Assembly (NCBI GenBank): GCA_920105625.2
Contig: OV050030.1
Coordinates: 194,737,887-194,801,886, forward strand
Origin: Clusia tigrina
Taxonomy: Eukaryota; Arthropoda; Insecta; Diptera; Clusiidae
DNA length: 64,000 nucleotides
Reading direction: 5' to 3'
Of the stretch, positions 53,666 through 64,000 are shown piece after piece. The translations under genes were made by a program, and so were the position numbers. A model generated the notes under the pieces. It worked only from the letters and a program-made list of their open reading frames with translations. It did no database searches and was not told where the DNA came from. Numbering within the stretch: the first letter of the stretch is position 1; each line of letters starts with the position of its first letter.

Positions 53666-55850
53666 CCCTATCTGCCTCAGTCGGTGTCTCAGTCGGCGTC
53701 GCAGCCTCTATCAGCGTCTATGTAAACGTCTCAGTCGCTGCCGATGTAGATTGGGGAACTGCTGCCTTTTCTAAGCCAATATCTACCCCTATCTGCCTCT
53801 GTCGGCGTCTCAGTCGGTGTCGCAGCCTCTGTCAGTGTCTCTGTAGGCGTCTCAGTCGCTGCCGCTGTCGATTGGGGAGGTCTGCTGCCTTCTCTATGCC
53901 TATATCTACCCCTATCTGCCTCAGTTGGCGTTTCAGTCGGCGTCGCAGCCTCTGGCAGCGTTTATGTAGGCGTCTCCTTCAATGCCGATGTCGATTGGGG
54001 GGTGTGCTGCCTTCTCTATGCTTATATCTACCCCTATCTGATTCAGTCGGCTTCTCGGTCGCCGTCGCAGCCTCTGTCAGCGTCTCTGTAGGAGTGTCAG
54101 TCATGGCCGCTGTCGATTGGGGGTCTGCTGCCTTCTCTATGCCTATATCTACCCCTATGCGCCTCAGTCGGCGTCTCAGTCGGCGTCTCAGTCGATGTCG
54201 CAGCCTCTTTCAGCGACTCTGTAGGCTTCTCAGTCGCTGCCGCTGTCGATTGGGGAGTCTGTTGCCTTCTCTACGACTAGATCTACACCTATCTGCCTCT
54301 GTCGGCCTCGCAGCCTTTGTCAGCGTCGCTGTAGGCTTCTCAGTCGCTGCCGCTGTCGATTGGGGGGTCTGCTGCCTTCTCTACGCCTAGATCTACACCT
54401 ATCTGCCTCAGTCGGCGTCGCAGCCTCTGTCAGCGTATCTGTAGGATTCTCAGTCGCTGCCGCTGCCGCTGTCGATTGGGGGGTCTGCTGACTTCTCTGT
54501 GCATATATCTACACCTATCTGCCTCAGTCGGCGTCTCAGTCGGCTTCGCAGCCTCTGTCAGCGTCTCTGTATGCGTCTCAGTCGCTGCCGCTGTCGAGTG
54601 GGGGGTCTGCTGCCTTCTCTATGCCTATATCTACCCCTATCTGCCTCAGTCGGCGTCGAAGCCTCTGTCAGCGTTTCTGTAGGTATCTCAGTCGCTGCCG
54701 CTGTAGATTGGGGGTCTGCTGCCTTCTCTATGCCTATATCTGCCCCTATCTGCCTCAGTCGGTATCTCAGTCGGGGTCGCGGCCTCTATCAGCGTATCTG
54801 TAGACGTCTCTGTCGCTGCCGATGTCGATTGGGGGTCTGCTGCCTTTTCTAAGCCAATATCTACCCCTATCTGCCTCAGTCGGTGTCGCATCATCTGTCA
54901 CTGCCTCTGTAGGCGTCTCAGTCGCTGCCGCTGTCGATTGGGGAGGTATGCTGCTTTATCTATGCCTATATCTACCCCTCTCTGCTCCAGTTGGCGTCTC
55001 AGTCTGCGTTGCCGCGTCTGCTAGCGTCTCTGTAGGCATCTCAGTCCCTGCCGCTGTCGTTTGGGGGGGTGTGCTGCCTTCTCTATGCCTATATCTACCC
55101 CCATCTGCCTCAGTCGGCGTCTCAGTCGGCGTCGCAGCCTCTGTCAGCGTCTCTGTAGGCGTCTCAATCAATGCCGCTATAGATTGGGGGGTCTGCTGCC
55201 TTCTCTTTGCCTATCTGCCTCAGTTGGCGTCTCAGTCGGCTTCGCAGCCTCTTTCAGCGTCTCTGTATGCGTCTCAGTCGCTGCCGCTGTCGATTGGGGT
55301 TCTGCTGCCTTCTCTATGCCTATATGTACCCCTATCTGCCTCAATCGGTGCCGCTGTCGATTGGGTAAGTCTGCTACCTTCTCTATGCCTATATCTACAC
55401 CTATGCGCCTCAGTCGGCGTCTCAGTCGATGTCGCAGCCTCTTTCAGCGACTCTGTAGGCTTCTCAGTCGCTGCCGCTGTCGATTGGGGAGTCTGCTGCC
55501 TTCTCTACGACTAGATCTACACCTATCTGCCTCTGTCGGCCTCGCAGCCTTTGTCAGCGTCGCTGTAGGCTTCTCAGTCGCTGCCGCTGTCGATTGGGGG
55601 GTCTGCTGCCTTCTCTACGCCTAGATCTACACCTATCTGCCTCAGTCGGCGTCGCAGCCTCTGTCAGCGTCTCTGTAGGATTCTCAGTCGCTGCCGCTGC
55701 CGCTGTCGATTGGGGGGTCTGCTGACTTCTCTGTGCATATATCTACACCTATCTGCCTCAGTCGGCGTCTAAGTCGGCTTCGCAGCCTCTGTCAGCGTCT
55801 CTGTATGCGTCTCAGTCGCTGCCGCTGTCGAGTGGGGGGTCTGCTGCCTT
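49795..55850. repeat. Segmental duplication C, copy 1 (about 6.06 kb)
   Basis: Landmarks recur downstream at exactly 6,190 bp: 49910/56100, 51581/57771, 52363/58553, 53605/59795, 55061/61251. The two copies are separated by about 134 bp of other satellite. Confidence 0.92.
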
Positions 55851-55984
55851 TTCTAAGCCAATATCTACCCCTATCTGCCTCTGTCGGCGTCTCAGTCGGT
55901 GTCGCAGCCTCTGTCAGTGTCTCTGTAGGCGTCTCAGTCGCTGCCGCTGTCGATTGGGGAGGTCTGCTGCCTTCTCTATGCCTA

Positions 55985-58900
55985 TATCTACCCCTATCTG
56001 CCTCAGTTGGCGTCTCAGTCGGCGTCGCAGCCTCTGTCAGCGTCTCTGTACTAGTCTCAGTCGTGGCCGCTGTCGATTGGGGGGTTTGCTGCCTTCTCTA
56101 TGCCTATCTGCCACAGTCGGCGTCTCAGTCAGCGTCCTGCCTCTGTCGGCGTCTCTGTAGGCGTCTCAGTCGCTGCCGCTGTCGACTGCGGAGGTCTGCT
56201 GCCTTCTCTACGCCTATATCTACCCCATCTGCCTCAGTCGGTGTCTCAGTCGGCTTCGCAGCCTCTGTCAGCGTCTCAGTATGCGTCTCACTCGCTGCCG
56301 ATGTCGATTGGGGGGTCTGCTGCCTTCTCCATGCCTATATCTACCCCTATCTGCCTCAGTCGGCGTCTCAGTCGGCGTCGTAGCCTCTGTCAGCATCTCT
56401 GTAGGCGTCTAAGTCGCTGCCGCTGTCGATTGGGGAGTCTGCTGCCTTCTCTACGACTAGATCTACACCTATATGCCTCAGTCGGCGTTGCAATCGGTGT
56501 CGCAGCCTCTGTCAGCATCTCTGTAGGCTTCTAATTCGCTGCCGCTGTCGATTGGGGGGTCTGCTGCCTTCTCTACGCCTAGATCTACACCTATCTGCCC
56601 AGTCGGCGTCGCAGTCGGCGTCGCAGCCTCTGTCAGCGTCTGTGTAGGATTCTCAGTCGCTGCCGCTGTCGTTTGGGGGTCTGCTGCCTTCTCTGTGCCT
56701 ATATCTACCCCTATTTGCTTCAGTCGGCGTCTCAGTCGGCTTCGCAGCCTCTGTCAGCGTCTCTGTATGCGTCTCAGTCGCTGCCGCTGTCGATTGGGGG
56801 GTCTGCTGCCTTCTCTATGCCTATATCTGCCCCTATCTGCCTCAGTCGGTGTCTCAGTCGGCGTCGCAGCCTCTATCAGCGTCTCTGTAGGCGTCTCAGT
56901 CGCTGCCGAGGTCGATTGGGGGGTCTGCTGCCTTTTCTAAGCCAATATCTACCCCTATTTGCCTCAGCCGGCGTCTCAGTCGGTGTCGCAGCCTCTGTCA
57001 GTGTCTCTGTAGGCGTCTCCGTCGCAGCCGCTGTCGATTGGGGAGGTCTGCTGCCTTCTCTATTCCGATATCTACCCCTATCTGCCTCAGGTGACGTCTC
57101 AGTCGGCGTCGCCGCATCTGCCAGCGTCTCTGTAGGCAGCTCAGTCGCTGCCGCTGTCGATTGGGGGTGTGCTGCCTTTTCTATGTAAATATCTACCCCT
57201 ATCTGCCTCAGTCGGCGTCTCAGTCGGCGTCGCAGCCTCTGTCAGCGTCTCTGTAGGCGTCTCAGTCGCTGCTGCTGTCGATTGGGGGAGTCTGCTGCCT
57301 TCTCTATGTTTATATCTACCCCTATCTGCCTCATTTGGCGTCTCAGTAGGCGTCGCAGCCTCCGTCAGCGTCTCTGTAGGTGTCTCAGTCGCTGCCGCTG
57401 TCGAGTGGGGTGTCTGCTGCCTTCTCTATGACTACATCTACCCCAAGCTGCCTCAGTGGGCGTCGCAGCCTCTGTCAGCATCTCTGTAGGCGTCTCAGTC
57501 GCTGCCGCTGTCGATTGGGGAGTCTGCTGCCTTCTCTATGCCTATATCTACCCCTATCTGCCTCAGTCGGCGTCTCAGTCGGCGCCTCAGTCGATGTCGC
57601 AGCCTCTGTCAGCGTCTCTGTAGGCTTTTCAGTCGCTGCCGCTGTCGATTGGGGAGTATGCTGTCTTCTCTACGACTAGATCTATACCTATATGCCTCAG
57701 TCGGCGTTGCAATCGGCGTCGCAGCATTTGTCAGCGTCTCTGTAGGCTTCTAAGTCACTGCCGCTGTCAATTGGGGGGTCTGCTGCCTTCTCTACGCCTA
57801 GATCTACACCCATCTGCCTCAGTCGGCGTCGCAGTCGGCGTCGCAGCCTCTGTCAGCGTCTGTGTAGGATTCTCAGTCGCTGCCGCTGTCGATTGGGGGT
57901 CTGCTGCCTTCTCTATGCCTATATCTACCCCTATCTGCCTCAGTAGGCGTCTCAGTCGGTGTCGCAGCCTCTGTCAGCGTCTCTGTAGGCGTTTCAGTCG
58001 CTGCCGCTGTCGATTAGGGGGTATTCTTCCTTCTCTATGCCTATATCTACCTACATCTGCCTCAGTCGGCGCCGCAGCCTCTGTCAGCGTTTATGTAGGT
58101 GTCTCAGTCGCTGCCGCTGTCGATTGGGGGGGTCTGCTGCCTTCTCTATGCTTATATCTGCCCCTATCTGCCGCAGTCGGTGTCTCAGTCGGCGTCTCCG
58201 TCAATGCCACTGTTGATTGGGGGGTCTGCTGCCTTCTCTATGCCTATTTCTACCCCTATCTGCCTCAGTTGGCGTCTCAGTCGGCGTCGCAGCCTCTGTC
58301 AGCGTCTCTGTACTAGTCTCAGTCGTTGCCGCTGTCGATTGGGGGGTTTGCTGCCTTCTCTATGCCTATCTGCCACAGTCGGCGTCTCAGTCAGCGTCCA
58401 GCCTCTGTCAGCGTCTCTGTAGGCGTTTCAGTCGCTGCCTCTGTCGATTGGGGTGTCTGCTGCCTTCTCTATGACTAACCCCTAGCTGCCCCAGTCGTCT
58501 TCGTAGTCTCTGTCAGCATCTCTGTAGGCGTTTCAGTCGCTGCCGCTGTCGATTGGGGGGTCTACTGCCTTCTCTATGCCTATATCTACCCTTATCTGCC
58601 TCAGTCGGCGTCTCAGTAGGCGTCTCAGCCGGTGTCGCAGCCTCTGTCAGCGTCTCTGTAGGCGTCCCAGTCGCTGCCGCTGTCGATTGGGGGGTCTGCT
58701 GCCTTCTCTATGCCTATATCTACCCCTATCTGCCTCTGTCAGCGTCTCTGTAGGCGTCTCAGTCAATGCCGCTGTCGATTGGGGGTCTGCTGCCTTCTCT
58801 ATGCCTATATCTACCCATATCTGCCTCAGTCGGCGTCTCAGTCGGCGTCGCAGCCTCTGTTAGCGTCTCTGTAGGAGTCTCAGTTGTTGCCGCCGCCGAT

Positions 58901-61900
58901 TGGGGGGGTCTGCTGCATTCTCTATGCCTATATCTACCTACATCTGCCTCAGTCGGCGCCGCAGCCTCTGTCAGCGTTTCTGTAGGCGTCTCAGTCGCTG
59001 CCGCTGTCGATTGGGGGTCTGCTGCCTTCTCTATGCCTATATCTGCCCCTATCTGCCTCAGTCGGTGTCTCAGTCGGCGTCGCAGCCTCTATCAGCTTCT
59101 CTGTAAACGTATCAGTCGCTGCCGATGTCGATTGGGGATCTGCTGCCTTTTTCAAGCCAATATCTACGCCTATCTGCCTCAGTAGGCGTCTCAGCCGGTG
59201 CCGCAGCCTCTGTCAGTGTCTCTGTAGGCGTCTCAGTCGCTGCCGCTGTCGATTGGGGAGGCCTACTGCCTTCTCTATGCCTATATCTACCCTTATCTGC
59301 CTCAGTCGGCGTCTCAGTCGGCGTCGCAGCCTCTGTCAGCGTCTCTGTAGGCGTCCCAGTCGCTGCCGCTGTCGATTGGGGGGTCTGCTGCCTTCTCTAT
59401 GCCTATATCTACCCCTATCTGCCTCTGTCAGCGTCTCTGTACGCGTCTCAGTCAATGCCGCTGCCGATTGGGGGTCTGCTGCCTTCTCTATGCCTATATC
59501 TACCCATATCTGCCTGAGTCGGCGTCACAGTCGGCGTCGCAGCCTCTGTTAGCGTCTCTGTAGGAGTCTCAGTTGTTGCCGCCGCCGATTGGGGGGTCTG
59601 CTGCCTTCTCTATGCCTATATCTACCCCTATCTGCCTCAGTCAGCGTCTCAGTCGATGTCGCAGCCTCTTTCAGCGTCTCTGTAGGCTGCTCAGTCGTTG
59701 CCGCAGTCGATTGGGGGTCTGCTGCCTTCTCTATGCCTATATCTACCCCTATCTGCCTCAGTCGGCGTCGCAGCCTCTGTCAGAGTTTCTATAGGTGTCT
59801 CTGTCGCTGCCGCTGTCGGTTGGGGGTCTGCTGCCTTCTCTATGCCTATTTCTGCCCCTATCTGCCTCAGTCGGTGTCTCAGTCGGCGTCGCAGCCTCTA
59901 TCAGCGTCTATGTAAACGTCTCAGTCGCTGCCGATGTAGATTGGGGAACTGCTGCCTTTTCTAAGCCAATATCTACCCCTATCTGCCTCTGTCGGCGTCT
60001 CAGTCGGTGTCGCAGCCTCTGTCAGTGTCTCTGTAGGCGTCTCAGTCGCTGCCGCTGTCGATTGGGGAGGTCTGCTGCCTTCTCTATGCCTATATCTACC
60101 CCTATCTGCCTCAGTTGGCGTTTCAGTCGGCGTCGCAGCCTCTGGCAGCGTTTATGTAGGCGTCTCCTTCAATGCCGATGTCGATTGGGGGGTGTGCTGC
60201 CTTCTCTATGCTTATATCTACCCCTATCTGATTCAGTCGGCTTCTCGGTCGCCGTCGCAGCCTCTGTCAGCGTCTCTGTAGGAGTGTCAGTCATGGCCGC
60301 TGTCGATTGGGGGTCTGCTGCCTTCTCTATGCCTATATCTACCCCTATGCGCCTCAGTCGGCGTCTCAGTCGGCGTCTCAGTCGATGTCGCAGCCTCTTT
60401 CAGCGACTCTGTAGGCTTCTCAGTCGCTGCCGCTGTCGATTGGGGAGTCTGTTGCCTTCTCTACGACTAGATCTACACCTATCTGCCTCTGTCGGCCTCG
60501 CAGCCTTTGTCAGCGTCGCTGTAGGCTTCTCAGTCGCTGCCGCTGTCGATTGGGGGGTCTGCTGCCTTCTCTACGCCTAGATCTACACCTATCTGCCTCA
60601 GTCGGCGTCGCAGCCTCTGTCAGCGTATCTGTAGGATTCTCAGTCGCTGCCGCTGCCGCTGTCGATTGGGGGGTCTGCTGACTTCTCTGTGCATATATCT
60701 ACACCTATCTGCCTCAGTCGGCGTCTCAGTCGGCGTCGCAGCCTCTGTCAGCGTCTCTGTATGCGTCTCAGTCGCTGCCGCTGTCGAGTGGGGGGTCTGC
60801 TGCCTTCTCTATGACTATATCTACCCCTATCTGCCTCAGTCGGCGTCGAAGCCTCTGTCAGCGTTTCTGTAGGTATCTCAGTCGCTGCCGCTGTAGATTG
60901 GGGGTCTGCTGCCTTCTCTATGCCTATATCTGCCCCTATCTGCCTCAGTCGGTATCTCAGTCGGGGTCGCGGCCTCTATCAGCGTATCTGTAGACGTCTC
61001 TGTCGCTGCCGATGTCGATTGGGGGTCTGCTGCCTTTTCTAAGCCAATATCTACCCCTATCTGCCTCAGTCGGTGTCGCATCATCTGTCACTGCCTCTGT
61101 AGGCGTCTCAGTCGCTGCCGCTGTCGATTGGGGAGGTATGCTGCTTTATCTATGCCTATATCTACCCCTCTCTGCTCCAGTTGGCGTCTCAGTCTGCGTT
61201 GCCGCGTCTGCTAGCGTCTCTGTAGGCATCTCAGTCCCTGCCGCTGTCGTTTGGGGGGGTGTGCTGCCTTCTCTATGCCTATATCTACCCCCATCTGCCT
61301 CAGTCGGCGTCTCAGTCGGCGTCGCAGCCTCTGTCAGCGTCTCTGTAGGCGTCTCAATCAATGCCGCTATAGATTGGGGGGTCTGCTGCCTTCTCTTTGC
61401 CTATCTGCCTCAGTTGGCGTCTCAGTCGGCTTCGCAGCCTCTTTCAGCGTCTCTGTATGCGTCTCAGTCGCTGCCGCTGTCGATTGGGGTTCTGCTGCCT
61501 TCTCTATGCCTATATGTACCCCTATCTGCCTCAATCGGTGCCGCTGTCGATTGGGTAAGTCTGCTACCTTCTCTATGCCTATATCTACACCTATGCGCCT
61601 CAGTCGGCGTCTCAGTCGATGTCGCAGCCTCTTTCAGCGACTCTGTAGGCTTCTCAGTCGCTGCCGCTGTCGATTGGGGAGTCTGCTGCCTTCTCTACGA
61701 CTAGATCTACACCTATCTGCCTCTGTCGGCCTCGCAGCCTTTGTCAGCGTCGCTGTAGGCTTCTCAGTCGCTGCCGCTGTCGATTGGGGGGTCTGCTGCC
61801 TTCTCTACGCCTAGATCTACACCTATCTGCCTCAGTCGGCGTCGCAGCCTCTGTCAGCGTCTCTGTAGGATTCTCAGTCGCTGCCGCTGCCGCTGTCGAT

Positions 61901-62040
61901 TGGGGGGTCTGCTGACTTCTCTGTGCATATATCTACACCTATCTGCCTCAGTCGGCGTCTAAGTCGGCTTCGCAGCCTCTGTCAGCGTCTCTGTATGCGT
62001 CTCAGTCGCTGCCGCTGTCGAGTGGGGGGTCTGCTGCCTT
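55985..62040. repeat. Segmental duplication C, copy 2
   Basis: Partner of 49795-55850 at a constant offset of 6,190 with only scattered base changes, so no net length change occurred over 6 kb. Confidence 0.92.
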
Positions 62041-63150
62041 CTCTATGACTATATCTACCCCTATCTGCCTCAGTCGGCGTCGAAGCCTCTGTCAGCGTTT
62101 CTGTAGGTATCTCAGTCGCTGCCGCTGTAGATTGGGGGTCTGCTGCCTTCTCTATGCCTATATCTGCCCCTATCTGCCTCAGTCGGTATCTCAGTCGGGG
62201 TCGCGGCCTCTATCAGCGTATCTGTAGACGTCTCTGTCGCTGCCGATGTCGATTGGGGGTCTGCTGCCTTTTCTAAGCCAATATCTACCCCTATCTGCCT
62301 CAGTCGGTGTCGCATCATCTGTCACTGCCTCTGTAGGCGTCTCAGTCGCTGCCGCTGTCGATTGGGGAGGTCTGCTGCTTTATCTATGCCTATATCTACC
62401 CCTCTCTGCCTCAGTTGGCGTCTCAGTCTGCGTTGCCGCGTCTGCTAGCGTCTCTGTAGGCATCTCAGTCCCTGCCGCTGTCGTTTGGGGGGGTGTGCTG
62501 CCTTCTCTATGCCTATATCTACCCCCATCTGCCTCAGTCGGCGTCTCAGTCGGCGTCGCAGCCTCTGTCAGCGTCTCTGTAGGCGTCTCAATCAATGCCG
62601 CTATCGATTGGGGGGTCTGCTGCCTTCTCTTTGCCTATCTGCCTCAGTTGGCGTCTCAGTCGGCTTCGCAGCCTCTTTCAGCGTCTCTGTATGCGTCTCA
62701 GTCGCTGCCGCTGTCGATTGGGGTTCTGCTGCCTTCTCTATGCCTATATGTACCCCTATCTGCCTCAATCGGTGCCGCTGTCGATTGGGGAAGTCTGCTA
62801 CCTTCTCTATGCCTATATCTACCCCTATGCGCCTCAGTCGGCGTCTCAGTCGATGTCGCAGCCTCTTTCAGCGACTCTGTAGGCTTCTCAGTCGCTGCCG
62901 CTGTCGATTGGGGAGTCTGCTGCCTTCTCTACGACTAGATCTACACATATCTGCCTCTGTCGGCCTCGCAGCCTTTGTCAGCGTCGCTGTAGGCTTCTCA
63001 GTCGCTGCCGCTGTCGATTGGGGGGTCTGCTGCCTTCTCTAAGCCTAGATCTACACCTATCTGCCTCAGTCGGCGTCGCAGCCTCTGTCAGCGTCTCTGT
63101 AGGTTTCTCAGTCGCTGCTGCTGCCGCTGTCGATTGGGGGGTCTGCTGAT
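60785..63150. repeat. Tandem duplication D (period 1,234 bp)
   Basis: Landmarks at 60811/62045, 61012/62246 and 61251/62485 are exactly 1,234 bp apart. The first copy is the end of segment C copy 2; the second diverges near 63.15 kb. Confidence 0.9.
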
Positions 63151-64000
63151 TTCTCTGTGCATATATCTACACCTATCTGCCTCAGTCGGCGTCTCAGTCG
63201 GCGTCGCACTCTCCGTCAGCGTCTCTGTAGGCGTCTCAGTTGGTGCCGCTGTCGATTGGAGGGGTCTGCTGCCTTCTCTATACCAATATCTACCACTATC
63301 TGCCTCAGTCGGCGTCTGAGTCGGCGTCGCAGCCTCTGTCAGCGTCTCTGTAGGCGTCTCAGTCAATGCCGCTGTCGATTGGGGGGTCTGGTGCCTTCTC
63401 TATCCCTATATCTACCCCTATCCGCCTCAGTCGGCGTCTCAATCGGCGTCGCAGCCTCTGTCAGCGTCTCTGTAGGCGTCTCAGTCGCTGCCGCTGTCTT
63501 CTGGGGATGTCTGCTGCCTTCTCTACGCCTATATCTACCCCATCTCCCTCAGTCGGCGTCTCAGTCGGCTTCGCAGCCTCTATCAGCGGCTCAGTATGCG
63601 CCTCACTCGCTGCCGCTGTCGATTGGGGGGTCTGCTGCCTTCTCTATGCCTATATCTACCCCTATCTGGCTCAGTCGGCGTCGCAGCTTCTGCCAGCGTT
63701 TTTGTAGGTGTCTCAGTCGCTGCCGCTGTCGATTTGGGGGGTCTGCTGCCTTCTCTATGCTTATATCTGCCCCTATCTGCCTCAGTCGGTGTCTCAGTCG
63801 GCGTCTCCGTCAATGCCACTGTTGATTGGGGGGTCTGCTGCCTTCTCTAAGCCTATTTCTACCCCTATCTGCCTCAGTTGGCGTCTCAGTCGGCGTCGCA
63901 GCCTCTGTCAGCGTCTCTGTACTAGTCTCAGTCGTGGCCGCTGTCGATTGGGGGGTTTGCTGCCTTCTCTATGAATATCTGCCACAGTCGGCGTCTCAGT

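Larger units (their letters stand above)
21411..64000. repeat. Satellite array, right block (about 358 monomers)
   Basis: Same family as 1-4456. It runs to the end of the window without any interruption that I can see. Monomers are mostly 110 or 122 bp (12-bp unit absent or present), with shorter variants. The first monomer after the retroelement (21418-21450) lacks about 50 bp compared with its relative at 32465-32545. The translated frames rotate because monomer lengths are mostly not multiples of three, and TGTAG supplies a stop in one frame of nearly every monomer. No unique sequence was found inside. Larger duplications are listed separately. Confidence 0.97.

Noticed and set aside
21411..64000. 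Hundreds of open frames of 60-272 codons in the satellite, on plus (cysteine/leucine-rich) and minus (TPTE-rich) strands
   Set aside because: They follow from monomer composition: the frame changes at each monomer and at each G-tract change, stops come mainly from the recurring TGTAG, and starts come from TATGCC. The same peptide appears wherever the monomer type recurs, and no frame is preserved along the array.
21411..64000. G-quadruplexes from the G tracts
   Set aside because: There is only one G run per monomer of about 120 bp, too far apart for an ordinary intramolecular quadruplex.

Overview
The window looks like heterochromatin of a dipteran insect, probably a drosophilid or close relative. 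The evidence is a very long tandem satellite interrupted by two nested LTR retrotransposons of the Ty3/gypsy superfamily. One of these carries an envelope gene and a serine-tRNA-type primer binding site, as insect errantiviruses do. No host gene, bacterial gene, tRNA, rRNA or CRISPR array was recognised.

Layout. Positions 1-4456 and 21411-64000 are one satellite family. Monomers are mostly about 110 or 122 bp, and roughly 395 copies fit in the two blocks. The monomer is built from degenerate 12-bp units. The right block is not a simple array: it is a mosaic of larger segmental duplications (periods of about 1.23, 1.61, 6.19 and 8.69 kb, plus dispersed copies 11.1 and 12.6-12.8 kb apart).

Positions 4457-21410 are an insertion complex, and every retroelement gene in it reads on the minus strand. 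The outer element (element 1) starts at 21410 with a TG-starting LTR that holds a TATA box and an AATAAA signal. Its internal part (leader, gag, pol) lies at 7590-13817. Then comes a 2.8-kb 3' region with an unrecognised broken reading frame. It ends at a polypurine tract (4778-4793) and a truncated 3' LTR (4457-4777) abutting satellite. The two copies of the shared 321-bp LTR segment differ at 7 sites (2.2 %).

The inner element (element 2, 14408-20950) appears to sit inside the 5' LTR of element 1. It has LTR, PBS, gag, pol and env, and its two LTR copies are identical over the 212 bp they share.

Both elements show a classical -1 ribosomal frameshift signal at the gag-pol overlap (GGGAAAC in element 1, AAATTTT in element 2). 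Both are broken: element 1 by an in-frame TAG in gag and an in-frame TGA between RNase H and integrase, element 2 by a frameshift and apparent small deletion inside integrase and by loss of most of its 3' LTR. Neither copy looks autonomous. The many short reading frames across the satellite are by-products of its composition and are not annotated as genes.
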